Part shown: positions 1-8,929 of the stretch, piece by piece | How the letters are laid out: each line of letters begins with the position of its first letter | How positions within the stretch are numbered: the stretch's first letter is position 1 | NCBI GenBank assembly: GCA_963768885.1 | Contig: CAVYJN010000014.1 | Coordinates: 124,001 to 188,000 of the forward strand | Direction: 5' to 3' | Length of the DNA stretch: 64,000 bases | Source of the DNA: DASRIA01 sp963768885 | GTDB lineage: Bacteria; Actinomycetota; Thermoleophilia; Solirubrobacterales; JBBDJG01 | Translations under genes and position numbers: made by a program | Notes under the pieces: model-generated | The model's database searches: none | The model's input: the letters and a program-made list of their open reading frames with translations, nothing else | What the model was told of the DNA's origin: nothing

Positions 1-1258
1 GCCCGGCACGGGCGGCCTCGCCGGCGCGCACGAGGTCCTCGAGGAGCTCCTCCCCGGCCTCGGGCCCGACCCCCGACGGGGACGCCTCGAGCTCGATGCG
101 CAGCGCCTCCAGCGGATCACCGTCGCGGCGGGCGCGCAGCGTCCGCACTTGCGACGCACCGGCGCCGTGCTTGCGCGGCGCCGGGTCGAGCACGATCCCT
201 CCCGCGACCGTGTCCGGTGGAGCGACCCGGCGCAGCACGAAACGGTCTCCGGGAGCCGGCACGAGCGGCCGCTGGAGGCGCAGCTGTACGAGGCCCTCCT
301 CGCCCGGGCCGAGCTCCCCGGCCTCGAGCGGCACGACGCGTGCCGCGGCGTCGCGGGTGCCGTGGTGCACATGCACGACCGACCCCGCGCGCAGCGCGCG
401 GGCGCCGGGCAGGACCCGCGCGGTGGCGTCGATCAGATAGGTGGGCGTGAGCGTCGCGGCGGGGTCGACGACCACGTCGCCACGGTGCACCTCGGCGCGG
501 TCCACGCCGGCCAGGTTGAGCGCGACGCGCTGGCCCGCCGACGCGGAGGCGACGAGCTGGTCGTGGACGTGCAGCGAGCGGATCCGCGAGCGCCTGCCGT
601 GCGGCTCGATGCGCACGTCCGCGCCTTCCACGAGCTCCCCCGACCACAAGGTGCCGGTGACGACCGTGCCGATACCGCGCAGCGTGAACGACCGGTCGAC
701 GTGCAGGCGTGCAGGCGCGTCCCGCAGCGCGCGCGGCCGCAGCGCGCCGGCGGAGCGCTCCAGGGCGTCGAGCAGATCGCCGAGGCCGGTGCGCGCCACC
801 GCGCTGACCGCCACGATCGGCGCATCCCGGTACGGGGTGCCGGCGAGCAGGTCGGCAACCTCCGCGGCCGCGAGCGCGCCGCCTTCGCGGTCCACGAGGT
901 CCGCCTTCGTGAGCGCCACCACTCCCGACCCGACCTCGAGCAGCTCGAGAACGGCGAGATGCTCGCGCGTCTGCGGCATCACCCCGTCGTCGGCCGCCAC
1001 CACGAGCAGGAACATGTCGACGCCCGTCGCGCCCGCGACCATCGCCCGCACGAACCGCTCGTGCCCGGGAACGTCCACCACGCCGAGCGCGCGGCCGGAC
1101 GGGAGGTCGAGCCGGGTGAACCCGAGCTCGATCGAGATCCCGCGCGCGCGCTCCTGCGGGAGCCGGTCCGTGTTGACGCCGGTCAGCGCCTCGACCAGGG
1201 CGGTCTTGCCGTGGTCGATGTGACCGGCGGTCCCGAGCGTCAGCGGCGCGGGCTGCAT
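1..1258 (-). CDS. selB: SelB, selenocysteine-specific translation elongation factor (3' end outside the window)
   Basis: This GTPase delivers selenocysteinyl-tRNA to the ribosome at UGA codons followed by a SECIS hairpin. About 419 residues are visible. The N-terminal G domain shows the P loop GHIDHGKT (near residues 12-19), the G3 motif DVPGHE and a TKAD G4 motif (the usual NKxD with Thr). It is followed by EF-Tu-like beta-barrel domains with the phrase RGIGTVVTGT. The C-terminal winged helices that bind SECIS RNA would lie beyond position 1. The ATG at 1256-1258 is two bases after the selA stop, so the two genes are co-translated. Presence of SelB implies that the genome decodes UGA as Sec, which matches the UGA-containing redoxin at the other end of the window. 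Confidence 0.95.
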   Translation of the reverse strand, partial: MQPAPLTLGTAGHIDHGKTALVEALTGVNTDRLPQERARGISIELGFTRLDLPSGRALGVVDVPGHERFVRAMVAGATGVDMFLLVVAADDGVMPQTREHLAVLELLEVGSGVVALTKADLVDREGGALAAAEVADLLAGTPYRDAPIVAVSAVARTGLGDLLDALERSAGALRPRALRDAPARLHVDRSFTLRGIGTVVTGTLWSGELVEGADVRIEPHGRRSRIRSLHVHDQLVASASAGQRVALNLAGVDRAEVHRGDVVVDPAATLTPTYLIDATARVLPGARALRAGSVVHVHHGTRDAAARVVPLEAGELGPGEEGLVQLRLQRPLVPAPGDRFVLRRVAPPDTVAGGIVLDPAPRKHGAGASQVRTLRARRDGDPLEALRIELEASPSGVGPEAGEELLEDLVRAGEAARAG

Positions 1259-1260
1259 CG

Positions 1261-2664
1261 TCAGCCGAGCGCCGCCAGCACCCCGCGCACCACGAAGTCG
1301 ACCTCCACCTCGGCGATCGTGCGCGGGTCGAGCAGCACCGCCTCGTCGCGCACCCGCGCGACGATCGGCGGGTCGCCGGCGCGCAGCCGCGCGTGGAGCT
1401 CCGCCGCGCCCAGCGCGGGCGCCGTCACCGCGACCGCCGGGCCCTCGAGCTCGAGCATCGGGAGCGATCCTCCCCCCGCGCGCCCGGCCGACGGGACGAT
1501 GCGCGCGGACCCCCGCCCCTCCGCGCCCGCGGCGATCCCGGCGTGGATCGCCTTGGCGCGCGCCTCGAGCTCGGCGCGCGGCGCGGCGAGCATCTCGAAG
1601 ACCGGGATCTCACGGACAGCCCGATCCGGATCGAGGTGGAGGCGCAACGTCGCCTCGAGCGCGGCCAGCGAGAGCTTGTCGATCCGCATCGCGCGCGCCA
1701 GCGGGTGGTCGCGCATGCGCTCGACCGCCGCCTCCGTTCCCGCCACGATCCCGGCCTGCGGCCCGCCGAGCAGCTTGTCCGCCGAGAAGCACACGAGGTC
1801 CGCGCCCGCGGCGATGCTCTCGCGCACCGCCGGCTCCTGCGCGAGCACGTCGCCCAGCGCGTCGTCGCGGTGCGCGAGCACGCCCGACCCGATGTCGTCG
1901 ATCAGCAGCACGTCACGGCCGCGCGCGAGCACCGCCAGATCGCTCAGCGCGGCCTCCTCGGTGAACCCGACCGTCTTGAAGTTCGATGCGTGCACCCGCA
2001 TCAGCGCCGCCGTGCCGGGGCCGATCGCGCGCTCGTAGTCGCCGATCCTGGTGCGGTTCGTCGTGCCCACCTCGACGAGCCGCGCACCGGACGCCGCGAG
2101 GATGTCGGGGATGCGGAACGATCCGCCGATCTCGACGAGCTGGCCGCGCGAGATCACGACCTCGCGCCCGCTCGCGTGCGCCGCCAGCGCAAGGAAGACG
2201 GCGGCCGCGTTGTTGTTGACGGCGATCGCGGCGCGAGCGCCGGTGAGCTCCCGCACCAGTCGCTCGACGTGGGCCTGGCGGCTGCCGCGCTCCCCCGTCG
2301 CCATGTCGTATTCGAGGTTGGAGTAGCCACCCGCGACGCCGTCGATCGCCTCGAGCGCCTCGAAGGCGAGCGGCGCGCGCCCGAGGTTCGTATGGATCAC
2401 CACGCCCGTGGCGTTGATGACCGGGCCGAGCGACAGGCGCCCCGAGCGCTGAAGCTCGGCGGTGGCTTGGATCGCGATCACGCGTTCCTCCGGAGCGGCG
2501 CCGCCCGCTCCGATCGCCTCGCGGCAGCGCTCGAGCTCGCGGCGCGCGGCCTCCACGGCGAGCGCGCGGGGATGGTGCGCCGCCGCCGAGCGCAGGGGCT
2601 CGGTCTGGAGCAGCCGCTCTACCGAGGGAAGCGCGCGCAGCTCATCGTGCATCGCTTCGTTCAC
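1261..2664 (-). CDS. selA: SelA, L-seryl-tRNA(Sec) selenium transferase
   Basis: This PLP enzyme converts seryl-tRNA(Sec) to selenocysteinyl-tRNA(Sec) using selenophosphate. The protein is about 467 residues, normal for bacterial SelA. The N-terminal LPSVERLL segment is typical. The PLP lysine lies in SADKLLGGPQAG, and ATGVVIHTNLGRAPL is a hallmark stretch. I chose the GTG at 2662-2664, preceded by GGAGAG; an ATG at 2650-2652 is the alternative. The gene overlaps the end of moaE and runs straight into selB. An upstream in-frame extension to 2892 is Arg-rich and is the antisense of moaE, so it was rejected. The selenophosphate synthetase (selD) and the Sec tRNA are not seen in this window. Confidence 0.95.
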   Translation of the reverse strand: MNEAMHDELRALPSVERLLQTEPLRSAAAHHPRALAVEAARRELERCREAIGAGGAAPEERVIAIQATAELQRSGRLSLGPVINATGVVIHTNLGRAPLAFEALEAIDGVAGGYSNLEYDMATGERGSRQAHVERLVRELTGARAAIAVNNNAAAVFLALAAHASGREVVISRGQLVEIGGSFRIPDILAASGARLVEVGTTNRTRIGDYERAIGPGTAALMRVHASNFKTVGFTEEAALSDLAVLARGRDVLLIDDIGSGVLAHRDDALGDVLAQEPAVRESIAAGADLVCFSADKLLGGPQAGIVAGTEAAVERMRDHPLARAMRIDKLSLAALEATLRLHLDPDRAVREIPVFEMLAAPRAELEARAKAIHAGIAAGAEGRGSARIVPSAGRAGGGSLPMLELEGPAVAVTAPALGAAELHARLRAGDPPIVARVRDEAVLLDPRTIAEVEVDFVVRGVLAALG

Positions 2665-3082
2665 GGCTCTCCGGGCGAGTCCCTTCGACCCAGCGCGCCT
2701 CGCCCTCCTCGACCTCCTTCTTCCAGATCGGCGCCTCGGCCTTGACGCGGTCGATGATCTCGCGCGCGCCGGCGAAGGCCTCGCCGCGGTGCGCGGCCGA
2801 CGCGGCGACGGCGACGCTCGCCTCGCCGCGCGGGACCGCACCGACGCGGTGCTCGGCGGCCGCGGCCTCGAGCCCGTGCCGCGCGATCGCATCGCTGACG
2901 ATCGCCGCGATCCGCTCCTCCGCCATCTCGCGATAGGCCTCGTACTCGAGGCGCTCGACGTCGCGCGTCGTCCCCTGGAAGGTCACGATCGCGCCGGCGG
3001 ACGGTCTTCCCACGAGCCGCGACAGGCGCTCCACCGACAGCGGCTCGTCCGTGACGCGCGCGTGTACCGTCGACGTGGTCAC
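2642..3082 (-). CDS. moaE: MoaE, molybdopterin synthase catalytic (large) subunit
   Basis: MoaE converts precursor Z (cPMP) to molybdopterin with sulfur carried on the C-terminal glycine of MoaD. The protein is 146 residues. Family marks are GAIVTFQGTTRD near the N-terminus, LEYEAYREMAEE, the HRVGAVPRGEASVAVA strand and the Lys-rich active-site segment APIWKKE near the C-terminus. The GTG start (3080-3082) overlaps the stop of the upstream MoaD-thioesterase gene as GTGA, and the 3' end overlaps selA. The four genes therefore form one minus-strand operon linking molybdenum cofactor and selenocysteine synthesis, a combination expected for organisms with Mo/Se enzymes such as formate dehydrogenase (inference). 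Confidence 0.93.
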   Translation of the reverse strand: MTTSTVHARVTDEPLSVERLSRLVGRPSAGAIVTFQGTTRDVERLEYEAYREMAEERIAAIVSDAIARHGLEAAAAEHRVGAVPRGEASVAVAASAAHRGEAFAGAREIIDRVKAEAPIWKKEVEEGEARWVEGTRPESRERSDAR

Positions 3083-3759
3083 TGAAGCTTCACCACCCGC
3101 GCGGTGGCCGTCGCCGTCGCGACCACGTTGCCCTCGTCGTTCGCGAGCGAGGCCTCGAGGAACCCGACCGACTTGCCCATGTGCACGACCCGCCCGTCGC
3201 ACACGAGGCGGCCCGGGCTGACCGGCCGCAGGAAGCTGACCTTCAGCTCGAGTGTCGGGATCATGTGCCCGGGGCCGAGCATCGAGAGCGCGGCGGGGCC
3301 CATGGTCTCGTCGAGCATCGCGGTGATGAAGCCGCCCTGCACGACTCCCGCCGGGTTGAGGAACTGCTCCGTCGCCTGGAACTCGAATCGCACGTGGCCC
3401 GGCTCGGCGTGGAGCGGCCTGATGCCGAGCAGGTCCACGTAGTTGGGCGGGCGTGGCACGTGGTTGCCGACCAGTTCCATGAAGGAGGCGTAGCCCTCGC
3501 CGGTGGCGAAGTCGCCCCCGCTGACCGGCGGGATCAGGGCGAGCTCGTCGCCCTCGGCGAGCGTCGCGTCGGCGCGCGCGTACTCGCGGTTGACGGCCAT
3601 CACGACCGGCATGCGCGCGACCAGGTCCGCGAGCCCGTGCTCGCGCGCGACCGCGTCGACGGCGTCCCCGACGGTCGCGCCGTCGGGTACCTCGACGGTC
3701 ACCGACTCCCTCCCTGCCCGCTCGCGCAGCATCGCGAACAGGCGAACGTCTACGAACAT
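3079..3759 (-). CDS. MoaD-like ubiquitin-fold protein fused to a PaaI-type hotdog thioesterase
   Basis: The protein has 226 residues and two domains. Residues 1-82 are a MoaD/ThiS beta-grasp domain (FVDVRLFAMLRERAG near the start) ending in LIPPVSGG, the usual diglycine C-terminus of MoaD. Without any stop it continues into residues about 90-226, a hotdog-fold thioesterase of the PaaI/YbgC type (NPAGVVQGGFITAMLDETMG, PTLELKVSFLRP). MoaD normally needs a free C-terminal glycine for adenylation and thiocarboxylation, so either the fusion is proteolysed after the diglycine, another MoaD exists, or a stop was lost. MoaX-type MoaD-MoaE fusions are known, but a thioesterase partner is unusual. It heads the operon with moaE, selA and selB; GTGA coupling joins it to moaE. 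Confidence 0.8.
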   Translation of the reverse strand: MFVDVRLFAMLRERAGRESVTVEVPDGATVGDAVDAVAREHGLADLVARMPVVMAVNREYARADATLAEGDELALIPPVSGGDFATGEGYASFMELVGNHVPRPPNYVDLLGIRPLHAEPGHVRFEFQATEQFLNPAGVVQGGFITAMLDETMGPAALSMLGPGHMIPTLELKVSFLRPVSPGRLVCDGRVVHMGKSVGFLEASLANDEGNVVATATATARVVKLQ

Positions 3760-3784
3760 GGCGTAGATGCTATGCGGTGACGCG

Positions 3785-4781
3785 CTACGGCCCGAACGAG
3801 TCGTAGCTCGGCGGCGCGGAGTCGACCGGCGCCTGGCTGCCCTTGCGCACGCCCGCGGTCGCGAAGCCGGTGCAGGTGCCGCCGCGGCCGTCGCTTGCCT
3901 CGAAGCGCGATCCGGTAGACACGGCCGTCGCCGTGGGGGTCGCGCTCCGCGCGCAGGCGCACGCGGTGCGGAATCGTCGTCGCGACCGCGTCGGGCGGGC
4001 CGGTGACCGGCTCGTCCTGCGTGACGCCCGTGATCTCGAGGTCGACCTGGTCGCCGTCGGGATCGGTGCCGCCGGAGATGGTGACCGTTATCAGCCGATG
4101 GTTCGGCGCGCCGAGCGAGGCGGGGGTGGCGCGCACCGTTGAGCAGTCGGGTGGGCGGTTGGGGATCGGCTGCCAGTCGATTCTGTTGTGGATCTCGAGG
4201 TCGGCGACCTTGTGCTCATCCGAGCCGTCAGCGTTCATGACCCAGAGCTTGAGGTTGCTGTCGGTGTCCTGCCTCAAGAAGGCGATCTTCTTCCCGTCGG
4301 GAGACCATTGCGGCCTGAAGTCGTCCGTCGCGTTGTTCGTGACCTGGACAACTTCCGACCCGTCGGGACGCATCGTGTAGATCTCGTAGCTGGAACCGAT
4401 CACACTGCGCGCAAAGGCGATCCGGCCCCCGTCGGGCGACCAGTCGGGATCGTCGCTGTCCTGGGTGGACGGTCGGTGAGGCGCTCCTAATGACTCCCGT
4501 CCGCGGCCATCACGCCCAGGTCGAACGGTCGTGAACGCGTTGCCGGCGGTGTACGTAAGGCGCGTTCCGTCGGGCGACCAGTCCGGAACCAGGTCGAGAC
4601 CCGGATCGTCCGTGGTGAGGGCCGTCTGCCCGCTGCCGTCGGGCTCCACCGTGATTATCGAAACGGTCCCGCCGGCGCGGGCGGCAAAGGCGATCTTGCC
4701 GTTCCGACCCGGCAAGGTGGCGTGGGCCGTAGCCGGAGCGGTCGCGAGAGCGGCGAGCAGAACAGCGAGCGCGCACTTCAT
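3785..4781 (-). CDS. Secreted WD40-like (PD40/TolB-type) beta-propeller protein, downstream tandem copy, one frameshift
   Basis: The ATG at 4779-4781 opens a signal peptide (MKCALAVLLAALATAPATA) followed by LPGRNGKIAF and several PD40 repeats marked by WSPDG (PDWSPDGTRL, PDWSPDGGRI, PQWSPDGKKI), then VMNADGSDEH. A C-terminal Ig-like domain carries PPDC and the phrases TPASLGAPNHRLITV and GTDPDGDQVDLEITGV. An extra base near 3,900 breaks the frame; removing it restores an ending nearly identical to the upstream copy and a stop at 3785-3787, giving about 331 residues. The start overlaps the stop of that copy as ATGA. Its substrate is unknown; such proteins are usually exported, and binding partners cannot be predicted from sequence. 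Confidence 0.75.
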
Positions 4782-6070
4782 GACCCGAACGAGTCGTAGC
4801 TCGGCGGCGCCGAGTCGATCGGCGCCTGGCTGCCCTTGCGCACGCCGGCGGTCGCGAAACCGGTGCATGTCCCGCCGCGCCCGTCGCGTCGCCTCGAAGG
4901 CGATCCGGTAGACGCGTCCGTCGCCGTGCGGGTCGCGCTCGGCGCGCAGGCGCACGCGGTGCGGGATCGTGGTCGCGACGGCGTCGGGCGGGCCGGCGAC
5001 CGGCTCGTCCTGGGTGACGCCCGTGATCTCGAGGTCGACGGAGTCGCCGTCGGGGTCGGTGCCGCCGGAGATGCGTGACCGTGATCAGGCGATGGTTGGG
5101 GGCGCCGAGCGAGGCGGGGGTGGCGCGCACGGCGGAGCAGTCGGGCGGGCGGTTGGGGAGCGGCTGCCAGTCGATTCGTGTTGTGGATCTCGAGGTCGGC
5201 GACCTTGTGCTCATCGGAGCCGTCAGCGTTCATGACCCAGAGCTTCGAGGTTGCTGTCGGTGTCCTGCCTCAAGAACGCGATCTTCGTTCCGTCGGGAGA
5301 CCATTGCGGCCTGAAGTCGTCCGTCGCGTTGTTGGTGACCTGGACGACTTCCGACCCGTCGGGACGCATCGTGTAGATCTCGTAGCTGGAACCGATCGCG
5401 CTCGCGCGCAAAGGCGATCCGGCTCCCGTCGGGCGACCAGTCGGGATCGTCTTCGATGACCTGCATGCGTGTTGGTGAGCCGCACCCAATCCTCGGTCCC
5501 GTCCGTCTTCACGGTCCAGAGGTCGGACCGGTTCGCGAACGTGTTGAAGCCGCTTCCGAACGCGATTCGCTCTCCGTCGGGCGACCAGGACCCCGACCCC
5601 TCGTCGCGCCGCTCTGAGTGTGGTTGCGCAGGCCGGTCCCGTCGCGGCCGATCGAAAGCAGGTCGGTGGGGCCACCAGCTATGCGCGCTGCGAACAGGAT
5701 CCTGCGCCCGTCGGGTGACCAGTCCCGCGGGAAAGCCGTCGATGAGGGGCGCCGACGACACCAGCGCAAGCCACTCCCATCCGGAGTTCATGACCGACAA
5801 TCCCACGCCGGCGTGCACGGCGAGCTGCGATCCGTCGGGAGACCAGGCCGGCGAGGAGTGGCTCCTGATGTTGAGTCCCTCGAACGTGATCTGAGTGAGG
5901 TCGCTGCCGTCCGGGTCCACGGTGAATACCTGTGGACACCGATCGAGCGCCGCCTCCGGGACCGGGCTGTCGAAGGCAAGCTTTCCGTTCGCGCCCGGCA
6001 AGGCCGCCTCGGCGGCCGCCGGGACCAGCAGCGCCGGCGATCAGCACGAGAGCAGGCTCCCCCTTGCCAT
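4778..6070 (-). pseudogene. Secreted WD40-like beta-propeller protein, upstream tandem copy, multiply frameshifted
   Basis: The coding signal starts with an ATG at 6068-6070 and a signal-peptide-like segment, runs through LPGANGKLAF and many WSPDG repeats, and ends with the same Ig-like domain as the downstream copy (SAPPSYDSFGS then TGA at 4778-4780). The frame changes repeatedly, for example near 6,045, 6,010, 5,720, 5,466, 5,400, 5,246, 5,178 and 5,073. Alignment with the downstream copy shows extra single bases at the last three sites (cttcgag versus cttgag, attcgtg versus attctg, atgcgtg versus atggtg). The density of breaks suggests a decaying duplicate, but similar insertions occur in housekeeping genes of this window, so sequencing error is a real alternative. 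Confidence 0.65.
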
Positions 6071-6126
6071 GAGCGCACCCTAACCTCGGCACGGGCCTCC
6101 GCCAATACCCAACTATCCTTACGCGC

Positions 6127-7782
6127 ATGGCCAAGGCCCCACCGAGACCCGGCGCCGTCGACTCCTCGCATCCCGGCATCGCCCCGGACGTCGGCCCCGA
6201 CGACCCGCGGCGCTTCACGGACTCCGGGATCGAGATCAAGACGGTCTACGAGCCCGAGGACGTCGCCGACCTCGACCTCGAGGAGCGGCTCGGCGAGCCG
6301 GGCGAGTACCCCTTCACGCGCGGCGTCCATCCGGAGATGTACCGCTCGCGGCGCTGGACGATGCGCCAGTACGCCGGGTACGCGACGGCGCAGGAGACCA
6401 ACATCCGCTACCGCTACCTGCTCGAGAAGGGCTCGACCGGCCTCTCGATGGCGTTCGACCTGCCGACCCAGCTCGGGCGCGACTCCGACGACCCGCTGTG
6501 CCTGGGCGAGGTCGGGCGCACCGGCGTCGCGATCGACTCGATCGACGACATGCGCACGGCGTTCGACCAGATCCCGCTGGACCAGGTCTCGACGTCGATG
6601 ACGATCAACGCCCCCGCCGCGATCCTGCTCCTTCTATATGAGCTGGTCGGCGAGGAGCAGGGCGTGCCGTCCGAGCAGCTGCGCGGCACGGTCCAGAACG
6701 ACATCCTCAAGGAGTACGCGGCGCGCGGGAACTTCATCTACCCGCCCGAGGGCGCGATGCGCCTCACGACCGACATCTTCGCCTACTGCCACAAGCACGT
6801 CCCGAAGTGGAACACGATCTCGATCTCCGGCTACCACATGCGCGAGAAGGGCTGCTCGGCGGTGCAGGAGGTCGCGTTCACGCTCTCCAACGCGATCGCC
6901 TACGTGCAGGCCGCGATCGACGCCGGCCTCGAGGTCGACGAGTTCGCCCCGCAGCTCGCGTTCTTCTTCAACGGGCACAACAACGTCTTCCAGGAGATCG
7001 CGAAGTTCCGTGCGGTGCGCCGCATGTGGGCGGAGATCATGCGCGACCGCTTCGGCGCGAAGAACGCGCGCTCGCAGATGATGCGCTTCCACACGCAGAC
7101 CGGCGGCTCCACGCTGACCGCGCAGCAGCCCGAGAACAACATCGTGCGGGTCGCGCTGCAGGGCTTCGCCGCCGTGTGCGGCGGCACGCAGTCGCTGCAC
7201 ACCAACGGGTTCGACGAGGCACTGGGCCTGCCCACGGAGCGCTCCGCCAAGATCGCGCTGCGCACGCAGCAGGTGATCGCGCACGAGTCGGGCGCGGCCG
7301 ACACGGTCGACCCGTTCGCCGGCTCCTACTACGTCGAGCGCCTCACCGCCGACATCGAGGACCAGGCCCGCGCGCTGATGCAGCGCGTCGAGGAGCTGGG
7401 CGGATCGGTCCACGCGATCGAGGCGGGCTTCCTCCAGAAGGAGATCGAGGAGGCCGCGTGGGCCTTCCACACGCGCATCAAGACCGGCCAGGACGTGCTC
7501 GTGGGCGTCAACGACTACGTCGAGGAGGACGGCCAGCTCGACGTCGAGATCCTGAAGATCGACCCCCGCACCGAGCAGGAGCAGGTCGACCGGCTCACCC
7601 GCTTCAAGAACCAACGCGACCAAGAGGCGGTCGCGCAGCGGCTACAGGATTTGCGCGAAGTGGCTCAGGGCGACGGCAATTTGCTCTACCCGATCAAGGA
7701 CGCCCTCCGCGAGCGGGCCACGATCGGCGAGGTCTGCAACGTGATGCGCGAGGTCTTCGGCGAGTACAAGCCCCCCGTTTGA
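6127..7782 (+). CDS. Methylmalonyl-CoA mutase family protein, large (catalytic TIM-barrel) subunit
   Basis: This adenosylcobalamin-dependent acyl-CoA mutase has 551 residues. It carries only the substrate-binding TIM barrel and lacks the C-terminal cobalamin-binding domain, as in two-subunit mutases where a separate small subunit binds B12. Family marks are YPFTRGVHPEMY, TMRQYAGYATAQETN, GLSMAFDLPTQLG, GTVQNDILKEY and FHTQTGGSTLTAQQP. The Tyr of RQYAG is the residue typical of methylmalonyl-CoA mutase, whereas isobutyryl-CoA mutases carry Phe there, so methylmalonyl-CoA to succinyl-CoA is the likelier reaction. No small subunit gene is visible. Propionyl-CoA carboxylase subunits and sucCD elsewhere in the window supply and consume its substrates. 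Confidence 0.9.
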   Translation: MAKAPPRPGAVDSSHPGIAPDVGPDDPRRFTDSGIEIKTVYEPEDVADLDLEERLGEPGEYPFTRGVHPEMYRSRRWTMRQYAGYATAQETNIRYRYLLEKGSTGLSMAFDLPTQLGRDSDDPLCLGEVGRTGVAIDSIDDMRTAFDQIPLDQVSTSMTINAPAAILLLLYELVGEEQGVPSEQLRGTVQNDILKEYAARGNFIYPPEGAMRLTTDIFAYCHKHVPKWNTISISGYHMREKGCSAVQEVAFTLSNAIAYVQAAIDAGLEVDEFAPQLAFFFNGHNNVFQEIAKFRAVRRMWAEIMRDRFGAKNARSQMMRFHTQTGGSTLTAQQPENNIVRVALQGFAAVCGGTQSLHTNGFDEALGLPTERSAKIALRTQQVIAHESGAADTVDPFAGSYYVERLTADIEDQARALMQRVEELGGSVHAIEAGFLQKEIEEAAWAFHTRIKTGQDVLVGVNDYVEEDGQLDVEILKIDPRTEQEQVDRLTRFKNQRDQEAVAQRLQDLREVAQGDGNLLYPIKDALRERATIGEVCNVMREVFGEYKPPV

Positions 7783-7789
7783 TGCGCGC

Positions 7790-8558
7790 ATGGCGCTGAA
7801 GCTCTATTCCATACCCGGGTCGCACCCAGCCGCGGCGGCGCGCGCGATGCTCGAGCACAAGGGCATCGCCTACCAGCGGGTCGACATGCCGCCGGTGGCG
7901 AGCCGGGTGCTGATGCGGGCGGCAGGCTTCTCGGGAAACCGGGTGCCGGCGCTCAAGTTCGACGACGGGCGCCGGGTCCAGGGCTCGCGCGACATCTCGC
8001 GTGAGCTCGACGCGCTGAAGCCCGATCCGCCGCTGTTCCCATCGGATCCCGATCGCCGGGCCGCCGTCGAGGAGGCCGAGCGCTGGGGCGACGAGGTGCT
8101 GCAGCAGATGCCGCGCACGATCAGCTGGTGGGCGCTGAAGCGGCACAAGTCCGACCAGGTGAGCTTCCTCGAGGGGGCCGGGCCGGGCGCGCGGTTCGGC
8201 ATGCCCCCGCGGGTGGCGGCCGCAACCTCGGGCCCGATCCTGCGCGTCGCGATCCGGATGAACGACTCCACCGACGAGACCGTGCGCCGCACGCTCGCGG
8301 ACCTCGGTCCGGCCCTCGACAGGGTCGACCGCCTGATGGAGGAGGGCGTGCTCGGGGGCGAGGATCCCGAACGCGGCCGACTTCCAGATCGGCGCGAGCA
8401 TCGCCCTGCTCATGACCTTCGAGGACGTGCGGGCACGGATCGAGTCGCGTCCGGCCGCCGATCTCGCCCGGCGCCTGTATCCCTGGTACCCGGGCAACGT
8501 GCAGCCCTCCTTCCCGCCCGAGTGGCTCGAGCCGCTGCACCCGGCCGCTCCCGCTTAA
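7790..8558 (+). CDS. Glutathione S-transferase-like protein with thioredoxin-fold N-terminal domain, one frameshift
   Basis: The gene starts 8 bases after the mutase. Residues 1-80 look like a GST N-terminal thioredoxin-fold domain (LKLYSIPGSHPAAAARAML, NRVPALKFDDG, GSRDISRELD); the CxxC of glutaredoxins is absent. The remainder resembles an all-helical GST C-terminal domain (RRAAVEEAERWGDEVLQQ and later ADFQIGASIALLMTFEDVR). An extra base near 8,373 (cccgaacg where cccaacg is expected) breaks the frame. The total length, 769 bases, is one more than a multiple of three, and without that base the frame runs to a TAA at 8556-8558, giving about 255 residues. The substrate is unknown; actinobacteria often lack glutathione, so another thiol or a non-enzymatic role is possible. 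Confidence 0.7.
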
Positions 8559-8605
8559 CAACTTTCGCGGCAGGAATTCGGGACCCGGCGGCAAACTCGC
8601 GGTTG

Positions 8606-8926
8606 ATGGCACCGATCGAGGTCGAGCGCACCCTGGTGAAGTCACCGCCCGAGCTGTGGGAGGAGATCGGGACCGCGGACGCCCTCGGCCGCTGGCTCGG
8701 CGACGTGCGCGTGGAGTCGGCCGAGCCGCCCGGCCGGCTCGAGTGGGCGCGGTCGGACTCTGCCGGCGTGATCGAGCTCGAGGCCTCGGGCTGGGGCACG
8801 CGGGTCCGCGTCGTCGCGAAGGCGAAGGGCGTGCCCTGGGAGCGCGGCCACGCGAAACGCGACGTGGAGAGCGCGCTCGCGGAGCTGCTCGACGCCCTCG
8901 GCGCCAGCTCGCTGCAGGCCGGCTGA
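8606..8926 (+). CDS. Small SRPBCC (START-like) domain protein
   Basis: This 106-residue protein begins MAPIEVERTLVKSPPELWEEI and contains DALGRWLGDVRV, then a beta-rich stretch (RLEWARSDSAGVIELE, TRVRVVAKAKG) and a final helix (DVESALAELLDALG). This order is typical of the SRPBCC/AHSA1/polyketide-cyclase superfamily, which forms a deep ligand cavity. No ligand or catalytic role can be inferred. It lies 47 bases after the GST-like gene and converges with the minus-strand gene ending at 8930. No good ribosome binding site is visible upstream of the ATG at 8606. Confidence 0.6.
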   Translation: MAPIEVERTLVKSPPELWEEIGTADALGRWLGDVRVESAEPPGRLEWARSDSAGVIELEASGWGTRVRVVAKAKGVPWERGHAKRDVESALAELLDALGASSLQAG

Positions 8927-8929
8927 GCC

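Noticed and set aside
6035..6048. UGA in the broken propeller gene as a second selenocysteine codon
   Set aside because: The frame changes around it and the position is inside the signal peptide; frameshift explains the stop, and no SECIS-like hairpin or redox motif is present.
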